From Sequoia sempervirens (Eukaryota > Streptophyta > Pinopsida > Cupressales > Cupressaceae), in contig VDFB02373365.1 of assembly GCA_007258455.2 (NCBI GenBank), forward strand, positions 225,646,194 to 225,710,193: 64,000 nt of DNA, given 5' to 3'. Below, piece by piece: positions 42,246 through 54,205 of the stretch. Positions within the stretch are counted from its first letter, which is position 1. Every line of letters begins with the position of its first letter. Made by a program: the position numbers and the translations under genes. The notes under the pieces were generated by a model, which saw only the letters and a program-made list of their open reading frames with translations, had not been told where the DNA came from and ran no database searches.

Positions 42246-43347
42246 ATTCTCAGGTTGATGAAGACATAGCTAAACCATCCAAAACCTATGGATATGATTT
42301 AGATGATCAGAATAATAGTTCAATCACAAGAAAGAAAGTTCAGACTCAAAATCAAGTTCAAATCATTTATGTGAATCAAGAAAACCAAGAGGAAGGAACT
42401 AGTGAAAGTGGAGAGGAGAGATCACAAGAGTCAAAAGTTCAAGAACATCCTAAGACTCCAAGGTATGTAAGACTGAATCATTTAAAAGATTATGTTATAG
42501 GCAATAAGAACAAAGGTGTCCAGAGTAGGAGAAAGATTGCAGAAGAATGCTTTTTGATTTCAAAGATTGAGCCTAATAATGTGAATGAAGCATGCAAAGA
42601 TGAACATTGGGTGGAAGCAATGAAAGGAGAACTACAAAAATTGAGAATAATAATACACGGATTCTTGTTCCTAGACCTAAGAAAAAAAATGTAATTGGAA
42701 CTAAATGGGTCTTTAACAACAAGCTAAATGAGCAAGGAGAGATTGTTAGAAACAAAGCAAGATTGGTGTGTAAAGGATATTCACAGATGGAAGGAATTGA
42801 CTTTGAAGAAAAAATTTCCCTTGTTGCTAGGATTGAAGCTATGAGATTATTTCTTGCATATGTTGCTTACAAAAATTACAAGGTTTATTAGATGGATGTC
42901 AAGTCAGCATTTCTAAATGGTGAACTAGAAGAAGAGGTGTATGTAGAGCAACCTGATGGATTTCAATTGATTGATCAGGGAGATATGGTTTTTCAGTTGA
43001 AGAAAGAATTTTATGGACTTAAGAAATCCCCAAGAGCATGGTATTCCAAATTGGACAAGTATTTGTTGAAGGTTGGATTCAATAAAGGTACTACTGATAG
43101 TAATCTATATTTCAAGATTGATCATGAAAAAGATTTGATTGTTGAAGTCTTTTTTGATGATATCATTTATGGAGGAGATGATAGTTTGTGTATGAAATTT
43201 GCTAATGAGATGCAGAATGAGTTTGAGATGTCTATGATTGGTGAGATGAAATTCTTTTTGGGATTACAAATTACTCAGTTAGATAAAGGGATCTTCATAT
43301 CTCAGTCCAAGTATGTGAAAGAATTTCTAAAGAAGTTTGGTATGTAA
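42246..43347 (+). pseudogene. Element E linker and reverse transcriptase
   Basis: Directly after NSQVDE comes the acidic, Gln-rich linker that in other copia elements follows integrase (ENQEEGTSESGEERSQES, then RYVRLNHLKDYVIG). RT follows: [37 protein letters not shown], a stop before MDVKSAFLNGELEEEVYV (expected Gln), then LKKSPRAWYSKLDKYL, and the catalytic box VFFDDIIYGG. The last reads F-F-D-D where Y-[VI]-D-D is usual; the two Asp remain. It ends FLGLQITQ … KEFLKKFGM. A frameshift near 42650 and two stops break it. Confidence 0.9.
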
Positions 43348-44103
43348 GATTCAAAGCCAATTGGTACACCTATGATGACCAGATGCAAGTTAACACAAAA
43401 TGATGATTCTTTGAAAGCAAATCAAACTAGATGCAGATCAATGATTGGTGGATTACTTTATTTGAATCAAACTAGACTAGCTATCATGAATGTTGTATTC
43501 ATTGTTGCAAGATTTCAACCTGATCCTAAGGAATCTCATGTGACAGTTGTGAAGAGGATTTATAGATACCTGAAGGAAATAGTTGATTTTAGGTTGTGGT
43601 ATCCTAAAGATGATGATCTTACTTTGAGTGCTTTTACTGATGCTGATTGGGTAGGTGATGTGCATGACATAAAGAGTACTAGTGGTGGTGCATTTTTCTT
43701 GGGTAAGAAGTTCATTTCATGGTTAAGTAAGAAACCGAATGCCATTTCTTTGTCTACTACAGAGGCATAATACATTGTTGCTACTAACAATTGTACTCAA
43801 GTATTGGGGATGAAGTAGATGTTGAAAGATATCAGAGTTGTGTATGATGAACCCATTGCTATATTTTGTGATAATTCAAGTGTAATTAACATCTCTAAGA
43901 ATCTTGTGTTGCATTCAAAGACCAAGCATATATCTATCAAGTTTCAATTTTTGAGAGAGAAGGTGAGTGAAAAGGAAGTCAGATTGGAGTATGTGCCTAC
44001 TAAGGAACAAATTGCAAACATTTTTACAAAGCTAGTGCATAAGGATAATTTTGAGTATCTTAGAGGGAAGCTAGGGGTTATTACCCCTCGTAATCAAAAC
44101 TAA
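43348..44103 (+). pseudogene. Element E RNase H
   Basis: After a stop following KKFGM, the frame gives SMIGGLLYLNQTRLAIMNVV, SAFTDADWVGDVHD (catalytic Asp box), KSTSGGAFFLGKKFISWLSK, ISLSTTEA followed by TAA (43768-43770), VLGMK followed by TAG (43816-43818), AIFCDNSSVINISKN and YVPTKEQIANIFTKL, ending LRGKLGVITPRNQN. RNase H removes the RNA template during cDNA synthesis. Apart from the two stops the domain is complete. Confidence 0.9.
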
Positions 44104-44412
44104 AATGCATTGGCTTGCATAAATTCGCGCATTTCATGATCATATTTTGATCTGGATTGATGTTGTGGTGGTTGCTACTCAGGGGGAGTAGTCAAATGTT
44201 TAGATATGTGGTTTAGAGCTTGTGTGGAGAAAAGAGATCCTTGTCATTGATTTCAAAGGGGGAGAAGATTCATGTGAAAAAATGTGAATTATTTGAGGAG
44301 AAGAGTCATGTGGGGAGAAGAGTTGTTGAGGAGAAAAGAGTCAGAACCTAAGGGGGAGTAAGTGCTAAAGATAGTTGCATTGATGGTGTTTTTCACATCA
44401 TGTGTTGCCATC

Positions 44413-44430
44413 AATGAAAAGGGGAGAGAT
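44413..44430 (+). other. PPT of element E
   Basis: GAAAAGGGGAGAGA precedes the 3' LTR start at 44431 by one base. Confidence 0.85.
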
Positions 44431-45691
44431 TGTTGGATGTTGTGGTTTTGTTTCTAATATGTGGTTGTAATTGATGTCAACACTATTGGAATTAATGTCT
44501 TAGAGGTTGTATATGTTGAGGATATTGAGAAAATTTTAATGAAATAAGTTGCAAGTTATCAGTTGTGAAGTGAAGTTCAGTCTATCAATAATTTTAGTAC
44601 ATTGATGATCAAAGGTTGTGGATTAAAGGGTTTCTTTTAAAGTATATCTAGTTTATCCACATTGAGTTTCAAAGATCCACATGAATATTTGATCGAGTTA
44701 TGAAGATTTGTATTATGATAGTTTTTTTGTTGCTTCAATTGGTGTTTCTAAATGAAGATGATGCAATTTTAGTTAGTTTAGTTGTTGTGGATGCTTCTCT
44801 AGTGATTCAAGATGTTTTGGATGTTTCTAGATCATGCTTTATCTATGTTGCATGTTCGCATTGATCATTGTGCTCGTGATTCGAGATTTTCTCTTACATG
44901 TTCATGTTTTTCATTTTCTTGGCCGACAAGGTGTTGATGCGTGTTGTGGATCTTTGTGGACTAATTTTTGGAGGTGTTTTCATGTTTGAGAATTTTGTTT
45001 TGGGTCTTCACTATGTTGTGGTCGACCTTGGTTGATTCGCATTAATAATATTTAATGTTTTGGGCTGATTGTTTGTATTCATTTTATTATTTTATTGAGG
45101 CTGACATGTAGTGATGTAATTTCTTGTTACAAATATATATAAGAGATTGTTTATACCATTTGAAAGCATGAGTATGTGAAGTGTGTGATTCCTATGTATG
45201 AATAATGTTCAGATCTTTTGAATGCAGAAGAAGAGTTTGAAGGAAAGTGAGAAAAGTGTGAAGAAGTGTTCATGTGCTTAACTGGAACTGTAATCAGGCA
45301 TTAGCATATGCTATTTTTCTCAGTTCAAATCTTGCAAATGTAATTCATATCTTTTGTAAGAAAGTGTGTCTTCCTTGGGTAGTAAGCCTTTTGTAATTGA
45401 GAAATGAGCTCTAGGAAGTGCACCTAAATGCATGTGCTTTCCCCATTCATATTTATTTATACTTTTAACAGGGTATAATCTTGTGGACTGACCTCCACCA
45501 TGGTTTTTCCCCCAACAGGGTTTCCACATAAAAAAATCTTGGTGTTATGTGTGTTTCTGATGTGTTGTTGATTTATGCTTTCATGGTTATTAATCAGATT
45601 TGAGAATAAGCATAATAAGTTGAATAAGTTTGAAATTCTATGACAACTGATTCACCCCCCCTCTCTGTTGTCTTCCCTTGTGTTGCCAACA
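44431..45691 (+). repeat. 3' LTR of element E
   Basis: 1261 bp, TGTTGGATGTTGTG…GTTGCCAACA. Confidence 0.92.
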
Positions 45692-46412
45692 AAGATATCC
45701 TTTGCTCGATAGACCAAGGAAAATGGTGTGGCACTAGTAGGTGTTCGGATGTTGGTTCAATAAGCCCATAGGGTTGGGTTTAGCTGCAAATTCCAATCAT
45801 GACCGACTTCATTAATAGTATTTTTGAGTATTTTTAATATGGTTTTGTTAGACACCTTAGCCTGACCATTTCCTTGGAGGTAGTAGGGTTTGGAAAATCT
45901 ATAGTAGATAGAAAATTGGGAATAGAGCTCTTGGACATCCTGATTCTTGAATGGGGTTCCATTGTCTATTATTATTGTTTGGTAAATTTCATACCTGTAG
46001 ATAAGATAATTAAAAATGAATTTTGATATCTATTTATTGGTGATATAGGTCAATGGAATTGCCTCTATCCATTTAGTGAAATACTTTGTTGCTGTGATAA
46101 TGAATTTGTACCTGTTGGATGAGGTAGGTGATATCTTGCCTACCAGGTCTAATCCCCATTATGAAAATGCCATGGTGTGATGATGGGTGTCAGTTCTTGT
46201 GTTGGTGCATGAACAAGATCATTATGCTGTTGACATTGCTGACACTTTCTAGAGTATTGTATGCATTCTTGTTCCATGGAGGTCCAGTAGTATCTTCTTC
46301 TTAGTAACTTTTGGACTAGGTTAGGTCCATTAGAGTGGGACCTGCAAACACCTTTGTGTACCTCTTGTAAGGTTGTTTGTTCTTCTTTTGCATTAAGGAA
46401 TTGGAGTAACAT
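45692..46412 (-). pseudogene. Element D integrase, N-terminal and core part
   Basis: The HHCC finger is seen in 46412-46149 (HKGVCRSH … CQQCQQH). The core follows: a stop then WGLDLVG (first catalytic Asp intact), IIIDNGTPFKN (second Asp), and GNGQAKVSNK, where the catalytic Glu of the usual QAE reads Lys. The stop before WGLD falls at the same codon as in element B. The gene is cut at 45692 by element E and continues at 39518. Confidence 0.87.
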
Positions 46413-46498
46413 ACCATCTAGACTACGACAGTATAGGGTATCTCCTAGGATGGTAAATCGGGAAGTTCTATAGGTGATGGTTTTCTTTTGAGTGGTCG

Positions 46499-47095
46499 TT
46501 AGGTCAGGTGGTATGATACCATGCTGGATATAATCAAAAGTATCTTGGTACCATGGGTAGTTAGGACCAAAAAAAACACATAAAAATTATAATGAACCAA
46601 GATTTCAAATGCAGGAACAAGTAACTGTTCCACGAGGAACTTGTACTTAGGTACATTTTGTGGAATATCAAGAAGTGAGCCTATTGTTTCCATTGCATTG
46701 GTAGCTCTATTTTTGATCCGTGGAACTTTCTCAAAACTTATTTTGATAAAGTAATCCTTGAAGCTATCCACCATCCTTTTATATGGCATCTAGTTTTCAT
46801 CTTTGGTCTGGTACTCATCATTCACCTGTCTGATTACTAGCTAAGAGTCTTTGAAGACATGTAGATCCTTTATTCTCCATTCAATAGCCATTTTTAGCCC
46901 TATGATCAAAGCTTCATATTCTAAGATGTTGTTTGTGCAAGGGAAATAAATCTTGTAGGCCTTGGGTATACTATCTCCCTATGGTGTAAGGAATAAGATA
47001 CTTGCTCTAGAGCCATGTTGAGTGTGGGATCCATCAAAGTAGAGATTCCAATGGTTTGTCTATTTTATCTTCAAGAAACTCTCATCTGGAAAGTC
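46499..47095 (-). pseudogene. Element D second, archaeal-type RNase H
   Basis: NLYFDGSHTQHG (catalytic Asp), NNILEYEALIIGLKMA (Glu), then a DS followed by a stop where B has GDSQ, and RQVNDEYQTKDEN. The domain ends in 46789-46499 with NAMETIGSLLDIPQNVPKY, which parallels the B copy. Confidence 0.83.
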
Positions 47096-47656
47096 CATCG
47101 TGAGAGGTTTATGATCATCTATAGGTGCTTCGACTAGCTAGTCTACTATGATTTGTCCCTTGATAGCTCTCCTATCCACATAATCTATGTAAAATTCACT
47201 CAAGATTTACCCATTTTGTGATTCAACCTATTAGGGATTCTTTTTCTAGTAGGTACTTGAGTGGGTCTACCTTGGAAATCAGCTTGACTTTTCTGTTCAG
47301 GTTGTAGTGTCTCAGCTTTTATGTTGCAAATACAACTGAGAGACATGCTCTTTCTATGGGTGAGTATTTTAGTTCATATCCCACTAGTGTTTTGTTGATG
47401 TAGTAGACTACCCTTTCTTTACTTTCATCATCTAGTAGGTCTAGGAGAGCTCCCGATGCTGCTTGTGTGGTAGACACATATAATATCATTCCCTTGTCTA
47501 GAATAGGCAGCATGAGTACGAGGGGAGTAAGTATTACTTGACTTATTGAAATTCCTAGTCACATCTTCCATCCCACTTGAAGGTGACATTATTGTGTAGG
47601 AGATGAGTAAACGGGTGACATTTTTCTACTAGTTGTGTGATAAATTTCCTAATGGA
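47096..47656 (-). pseudogene. Element D first RNase H
   Basis: MILYVSTTQAASGALL, then KERVVYYINKTLVGYELKYS and ACLSVVFAT (47513-47319) match the Ty3-type RNase H. The usual catalytic Asp position in TT-x-x reads Gln. Frames change on both sides. Confidence 0.78.
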
Positions 47657-48206
47657 CTACAACTTTCCTTGTAAACTCCTTAGTTGTTTCAATGTTTTTG
47701 GTGGAGGAATCTCTATAATAGCTTTTACCTTTGCATGATCCACTTTGATCTCCCTTCTTGATAATATGTACCCTAAAAACTTATCGGATGTTACTCTGAA
47801 TTTGCATTTCTTAGGGTTGAGCCTCATACTATATTGTTCAAGCTGATCAAACACCCTTGCAATATTTGATAAGCGATCTTCTCTTTTGACTAACTTTGTG
47901 AGAATGTTGTCTATGTAATCTTCCATGATTGTGTGTATAATATCATGTAAGATGGTTTTCATGGATCTTTGATATGTTTCTCTTAAATTCTTTAGACCAA
48001 ATGACATTATGTTCTAGTAGAAGGTCCCCCAAGCACAAGTAAATGTTGTTTTGTGTTGGTCATTTGGAGAGATTTTTATCTAGTTATATCTAGAGAAACC
48101 ATCCATTAAGGATAGCAGCTCATTCCCTACTATTAGATCCACAATCATGTCTATGCTTGGAAATGGGAAGTCATCCTTTGGACAAGCCTTGTTCAAGTCT
48201 TTGAAG
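47657..48206 (-). pseudogene. Element D reverse transcriptase, C-terminal part
   Basis: After solo LTR S the domain resumes with FKDLNKACPKDDFPF, SLMDGFSRYN (first catalytic Asp), FTCAWGTF, SFGLKNLRETYQRSM, then MEDYIDNILTKL. The catalytic box is Y-I-D-N instead of Y-V-D-D, so the second Asp is lost. It ends LNPKKCKFRVTSDKFLGYIL and LKQLRSLQGKL. Confidence 0.88.
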
Positions 48207-49673
48207 TGATGCAGAGTGGTATGAGAAGCACCCAACTTGACACGCTTATTCAACTATACCCTTCAACAAGGTAACCTATTCACTCAACTTGAATATAACA
48301 TCTAGATACATCAACATGACTTGGGAATGATGTAGACACTCTTAACATTCCAAAACATGATCAACCAACCTAACTTTTCACTCAGAAACACCCATTCCTC
48401 CATTGCTTCCATTATGCCATTCATTCCTTCTAGCACTCACCAATAGGATAGTCATGATAAAAATTTGTTAAAGGAAAAAAAGAGAGAAAGAAACCATGTT
48501 TTAGACTTCTTACATAGACCCTTACAATTCCAAAAAAGAATAGGACCAAACACCAAGAGTAGGTGTATCAAGTAACTAATTTACAAGCCACCAAAAGGCT
48601 TCATTTGGCTTGTGCAAAGAAGGAATCAACTTTTCAAGGCACACCCCAACACCCCTAATTCCTTTAAAATACTTCAATAGGTTCCCCAAGACCTTTTCCA
48701 TGATTTTCATCCATTATATTTACTCAAATACTCAAAAATCAACAAATAATGTATTCAAATGATCACATTTTGGATTGTACAAGGCAAAAACTAGACCTAG
48801 GGCATCACATAAATTGTTCAAACCTCCATTTTTCACTCTAAAAAGAAATTCAGCATTCAAAGGAGTCCTAAATATACCAATCCACCAAGTTTCAGATTTT
48901 CCCCATAGTGGAAATGGGAATTACATCCATTTTGGTGACCAAACCCTTGTTTTGCAAGGTTTCAGACCCACTTTCACTAAAATTGATGTAACTTACTCAA
49001 TACTTGATGAAATTAACTCAAATCACCATAAAAATAAATAATACTCTTCCATATTTCAATACATATGCATTAGAATGTTTTACAATGAAGTACCAGACTG
49101 TACCATGCACACGAACAGGAAAAAGTGTTGTAAAATCAGAAAAAATAGAGTTTTCTTTGTATTGGTGCTTCAAAACTTCAAAAACCTTCATGCCTTGACC
49201 CAATGGAAGCTTCATAAACATTTTCCCATCCTACCCAATGTTATTTAACTATTTTTTTAATAAAGGAGTCGTTGTTAACGTGTTTACAACATTAAAATGA
49301 GATTACATCATATTGTCAACATGACAACTTTGCATTTTGAGAATAAACTTTTAATCCTAAACTCTTATGACTCCTAAAACCACTCTAATGGATTAAAAAT
49401 ATCATTATTACAACATTTAAACCTCAACCTTTCATATCCAAGAACAAATTTATGATTTTTCCTTCTCAAGGCTTAGATGACAACATTTTTGCAAGATTGC
49501 AATTTTCTACATTTTGACTCCAAAACTTAAAGACTCACCCTAGATCTTACTCAATGGTCTTATTAGACCTTATTGAAGATGAAAACACTCAAAATACTCA
49601 AAAATAATCTTCCTAACCTATTCACCATCAAAGGATCCAAAATGGAGGTTGAGGTTTAGGTGATCTTGCACCA
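48207..49673. mobile_element. Solo LTR S inserted in the RT of element D
   Basis: This 1467-bp segment begins TGATGCAGAG and ends CTTGCACCA. TGATGCA and TGCACCA form near-perfect terminal inverted repeats. The 5-bp sequence TGAAG flanks it at 48202-48206 and 49674-49678. Removing it and one TSD copy restores the RT finger motif in one line with element B. It has no gag or pol and only short chance ORFs. A lone LTR left by recombination between two LTRs is the simplest reading. Its family and direction are not known. Confidence 0.87.
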
Positions 49674-49925
49674 TGAAGCCTGTGCATATTTTGATGCCCC
49701 CAGTAGGCTTTGATACTGGTACTAGATTGGATATCCATTTTAGATAGTTGATGGTTCTGATAAAACCAACATATAGTAGTTTATTTAGCTCCACCTTTAC
49801 TAGCAATGCTATATGAGGATGCATTTTTCTAATTTTTTGCTTGATAGGCTTTGCTCCAGGGACTACAGCTAAATGATGTACCACTAATATCGGATCTAGT
49901 CCAAGCATGTCAGCATAGGTCTAGG
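49674..49925 (-). pseudogene. Element D reverse transcriptase, N-terminal part
   Basis: MLGLDPILVVHHLAVVPGAK, KQKIRKMHPHIALLVKVEL, then VGFIRTINYLKWISNLVPV and SKPTGGIKI. These align with the start of RT in B. The sequence is then cut by solo LTR S after the GGIKIC motif. Confidence 0.88.
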
Positions 49926-50995
49926 AAAAGTTTACCTTTCTATCATTGATGAAAGTTATGGAAATTTCCTTCTCTTTAGGACCAAGTGATGTCGCATGGG
50001 ATGTTATCTTCGGGTCCTCTGTTGTGCCAACATTTATGGAATCTACTTTTTCTACAAGGAGTGTTGATCTTTCTTGATATTCCTATATGGGGAGATTGAA
50101 CCCTCCATCCTCAGGTACCTTTGGGAGATTTTTACCTTTGGATGCATCCTTTATTTTCCTCTTTTCTAGATCTAATAGAACCAAAGTGTGGTTTTCCTTA
50201 GGGGATCATATTTTTATGTTTTTTCTTTCACTTTTTCAACTGGAAGATTCAATCTCTTCACCGAAGTATGCCTCTTGTTCAAGTTCCATGATCAACCCTG
50301 CTTTGTGATCACCTATTGGTATATATGTTTGAAGTCCCATGAACTTTGTGATTGCCTCATTGTTTTGTAATTGATCCAAAATAGGTGTATGTTGTTGTTG
50401 ATCCCAATCTATGAGTTCTAGGTAACAGAGTGGGAGGATATTATCTTGTTTTGCAAAGCTTATAGAATTGGGTGAAAGGGTTAATATGGATCGGGTATCT
50501 TTTTCCCATTGGGTGTCTAGATCATCATTGCTAGAAGTAGGGGAATCAGATACAATGATGAAGGAAGGGGAATACAACTCGTATTCATTAGAGTCAATCC
50601 TATAATGATAGTAGATGTTGGGAATAGTCTCAAGGAATTGGAGAGGGAACTATCAATATGAAAGTTGTCAAACAAGTCTTTGATAGGTAAGTCATTTTCC
50701 ATTATATGGTAGATATCCAATGCCTTAACATTAGCAGAAGTTTCTTGTTCCTTATAAGAGGTTTGTTTGGCCTTTGGAGTAACCACTTCTTTTGGCTTAT
50801 AACCTAGTCCCACATTTTTTGTCTCTATTCCACTATTATAAGCTCCCATCGACCTTGTTTGTGCAGCCCCAGCCCACCAGTTCCTTGATATCCCATGTGT
50901 TTTTCCATTTGATAGCCTCTACTATTAGGATCAATAGTTTTTGGATTTTTTGGCTCTTTTGAGTCTTCTTTGTAGATCATAGATGAAAAATCCTC
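49926..50995 (-). pseudogene. Element D linker between protease and RT
   Basis: Open pieces at 50577-50236 and 50849-50517 contain acidic and Ser-rich sequence, LELIDWDQQQHTPILDQLQ and MELEQEAYFGEEIES. The last corresponds to MELDTHAYYGEMIES in element B. Confidence 0.65.
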
Positions 50996-51780
50996 TTATA
51001 AAACTTCTTCATCCTTCATGTCCCCCCACTTGCTAAAAATTGTCGGTTTAGCTATCATTTGTATCTTTTGAGCATGTTTGATCTCTTTCAGCCCTCCATA
51101 GATTTTGGGTGTTGGTGGAAGCATACCAATGTAGAATGCTTGGCTAAATTGATAGTTTCCATTTCCCTTGTCAAGCACTTGAATCTTGGATTCTATTTTC
51201 AGTTGCTCACTTGGTGTGTTTTTGGTTGAGGTTGATGGTAGCATGGAAGGGTCAACATATGAGAATGAGTGGAAGGCTATATCATTGCTAGGAATGCATT
51301 GGATTTTATTATATTTTTCCTCTAGCTTTGCACAAAAGTAGAAAGGCTTAGATTCAACATATAGGTTTACCTCTTTTCCTTCATGGGGAAACTTTAGGCA
51401 CTTGTGAAAGTTGGATGGTACTACTTGTAATGCATGGATCAAAGGGCATCCAAGGAGAAGGTTATATGGTAATTCTAGTTCAAGCAATTGACATGTTTCT
51501 ATGAGGACCAGTCCTATCTATACAGGTAGCCTAACTATTCCTTCAAAATTTATTTCTAGGTCATCATAGGCCCTTATGGTGATACTCTTTCCTTTGTCTA
51601 TTACGTCGTCGGAATACCCCAACTAATTGAAAAAAATTAAGGTATAGATGTTTAAACTTGCACCATTATCTATTAGCACTTTTTTGACCATGTTCTTGTA
51701 GACACCAACTTCTATATAGAGAGCTTGGAACTATGAAACGTCCTTTGTGGGAGGTCTTTCTTAGAAAAGACTAAGTGGTT
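50996..51780 (-). pseudogene. Element D aspartic protease
   Basis: KKVLIDNGASLNIYTL near 51690-51640 carries the catalytic Asp in a D-N-G-A variant. Farther on come ITIRAYDD, then LELELPYNLLLGCPLIHALQVV and SNFHKCLKFPHEGKEVNL in the open stretch 51487-50996. A stop after LIFFN and another before IGLVL break the frame. Confidence 0.83.
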
Positions 51781-53549
51781 GTTGGCCGTGATTTTTCCAA
51801 CCATGGCTTGGAACTAATTAGGATCGAGGTTGTTAGGGACTGATGCTTCTAATTCCTTTTCTAGTATTTCCCTATGTGTGGGTGATAGTTTTAGCAATTC
51901 TAGGATCGAGATTAAGGTGGGGGTTTTCTCTAACTATTCCACAATGTTGTAGACATTGGATGACTTGATTGTGGGTTTAGGAGGGTCTCCTTGTATTGTA
52001 ACTCTCCCTCAATGGGTTGCTAGGTTATAGTTGTTGTCTCAACCTCATATAGTTACTATTTTTTCCCTATTGTCATCAACTTGGGATAGAGTTCCTAAAA
52101 CCGTGTCTCCGTAGGTATAGTTGGCATTATGGTAACCTTGGTTTTTTCCCTTGTCATTCTTTTTTTGATGGTTTGGGATTGGGTTGTTGTATATTTGTAA
52201 ATTATTTTTCCCAAGACGATGTTCAACATCTACCTCTCCTTTGTCTATCAGATCTTGGATGAGGTGCTTGAGTCTCATGTAATTGTTCATGGTGTGTCCT
52301 TTGATCTTGTAAAATTCACACAAGTCATTTTCATTGTACCACAGTGTTTTAAAGTTAGGCTCCTCACAATTTGGGTGATCAATAGGCTTGATTAGGTTCT
52401 ATTATACAAGCTTTCACATGACTGTCTCAATAGATTCTCCTAGTACCGTGAACTACCTCCTTGGTTGGTCATACTACTTTTGTTGACCTCCTTGATTTGC
52501 TTGTTGATTTGTCGCTTGATTATTTTTGGGATAAGTAGGTTGACTATTCTATGTACTATTTAGGGAATAGTTTATCTGTGCTACTTCTGGTGTGTTTTGA
52601 GGTGCTTTTTGTGCATGCCATAGTGTTCTAGCATCAACTACTCCATCATTTGTGACATTTTTGTTCTTAGCCCAGACTTTAGGCTTTTTGTTTGAACTAT
52701 AGGGACTATCTTTTGAGCCACTCATTTTGAGGGCTCCCCTTGAAATGAGGGCTCTCTCAATATTTAATCCCTTCTCGATGGTTTCTTCAAAGTCTAATGG
52801 GCATAACATTGTGAGTTGATAGTTGATCTCAGGTTAGATGTTGGTAATGAATATGTCCACCAACTCCTTGTTGGGAATGGGCCACTTACATCTACTAGCC
52901 TTATGTCTCCATCGCTATAGGTAGGAGGTAAAGGACCCTCATTGATTTTGGCTTATTGTGGATAAGCTTGTGATGGTGACATCTTGCTTGATGTTGAAGG
53001 AGAAGTGACTTATGAATTTATTAGACATTTAATTGGAGGTTTTGACTATTGGTGTCAAATAGGTGAACCACTCCATAGAATGGCACATAAGGTTGTGTGG
53101 AAATAGCCTCATGAGGTATGAGTCATTGTGTCGTACTTTTAGGCATGATATGGAAAAATTGTGTATATGCTCTAATAGATCCCCTCTTCCTCTATATTTG
53201 TTGTCAAACTTGGGTATCTCAAAATTCTTTGGAAAAGGCATTGAAGTGACAGAATGATCGAATGGGAATGGGTATATTTCTTGGATGGTATAGGTTTTCT
53301 TTGGCTTTCTGGCTTGCATGTCTGCTATCTATTGGGTGACGACCTCTAGTTCCATTTCTATGTTTGTTTTTGACATGTTTGTTTGCAAGTTTTGTGTATA
53401 ATAGCCTTGTTGTCTCACCATGTTTTGGTCATATATCAGGTATTGTGAAGGTATAGGACCCTAGTAACTATTTTGTATATAGAGCAGGTTAGGTCCTTGC
53501 TAGGTGTAAGGAGGGTTAGCTCCTTGTTGTTGGGATGAAGTGTACTAAA

Positions 53550-53850
53550 GGTTTCCTTGTTGATGCATTATTGGGATACCTTATTGGTAGGAAAAATTGG
53601 GAGGAGTGCCCTATGACACACCTTGCTACTGGGAAGGACTAAACTGAAGGTTACCCTATTGATGCATTAGTAGGAAACCTTGTTGATGGGATGACTAAAG
53701 ATAGGTGCTTTGTGGCACACCTTGCTATTGAGAAGGATTAAAATGAAGGTTACCCTATTGATGCATTAGAGAGACACCTTGTTGACAGGATGTCTGAAGA
53801 AGGGTGCTCTATGACACACCTTGTTGTTGGTATTGCTGGTTTGGAAGAGG
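53550..53850 (-). repeat. 99-bp tandem repeat in gag of D
   Basis: About three units start with GGTTWCCYT at 53550, 53649 and 53748. The 99-bp length equals 33 codons, so the repeat keeps the frame. Each unit codes a Gln/Gly/Pro-rich segment, and the last unit passes into the 45-bp array. Confidence 0.85.
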
Positions 53851-54205
53851 ACCCTGTGGTCCACCTTATTGGTGGTACTAATTGTTTGGAGGGGGACCTC
53901 ATGTTCCACCCTAGTGATGGTACTGATTGTTCAAAGGGGGACCTTGTGTTCCACCCTGTTGATGGTATTGATTGTTTTGAGGGGGACCTTGTGTTCCACC
54001 CTATTTATGGTATTGATTGTTTGGAGAGGGACCCTGTGTTCCATCTTGTTGATGGTACTGATTGTTCGGAGGGGGACCCTGTGTTCCATCCTATTGATGG
54101 TATTTCTGGTTCAAAAGGGAACCCTATGTTCCACCCTGTTGATGGTACTAATTGTTCAAAGGGAGACCCTGTGTTCCACCCTATTGATGGTACTAATTGT
54201 TTTAG
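53806..54205 (-). repeat. 45-bp tandem repeat in gag of D
   Basis: Units recur exactly every 45 bp; the ACC(C/T)T-GTGTTCCACC element is at 53851, 53896, 53941, 53986, 54031, 54076, 54121 and 54166. The length of 15 codons keeps the frame. On the gag strand the unit most plausibly codes a Gln/Gly/Pro-rich peptide (NQYHQQGGTQGPP type). The plus-strand ORFs over this tract are by-products. Confidence 0.92.

Larger units (their letters stand above)
39519..45691 (+). mobile_element. Element E: Ty1/copia with the integrase core deleted
   Basis: 6173 bp with two similar LTRs, PBS, PPT and a 4-of-5 target duplication (AAGAG at 39514-39518; AAGAT at 45692-45696). Gag, protease, reverse transcriptase and RNase H are recognisable in order, but the pre-integrase end and the whole D,D,E core are missing between 42245 and 42270. 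It is inserted in the integrase of D with the opposite orientation. The coding part has relatively few stops, so it is younger than A. Confidence 0.92.

Noticed and set aside
48775..49221. Short ORFs within the solo LTR
   Set aside because: Overlapping frames on both strands without any recognisable domain inside a noncoding LTR.
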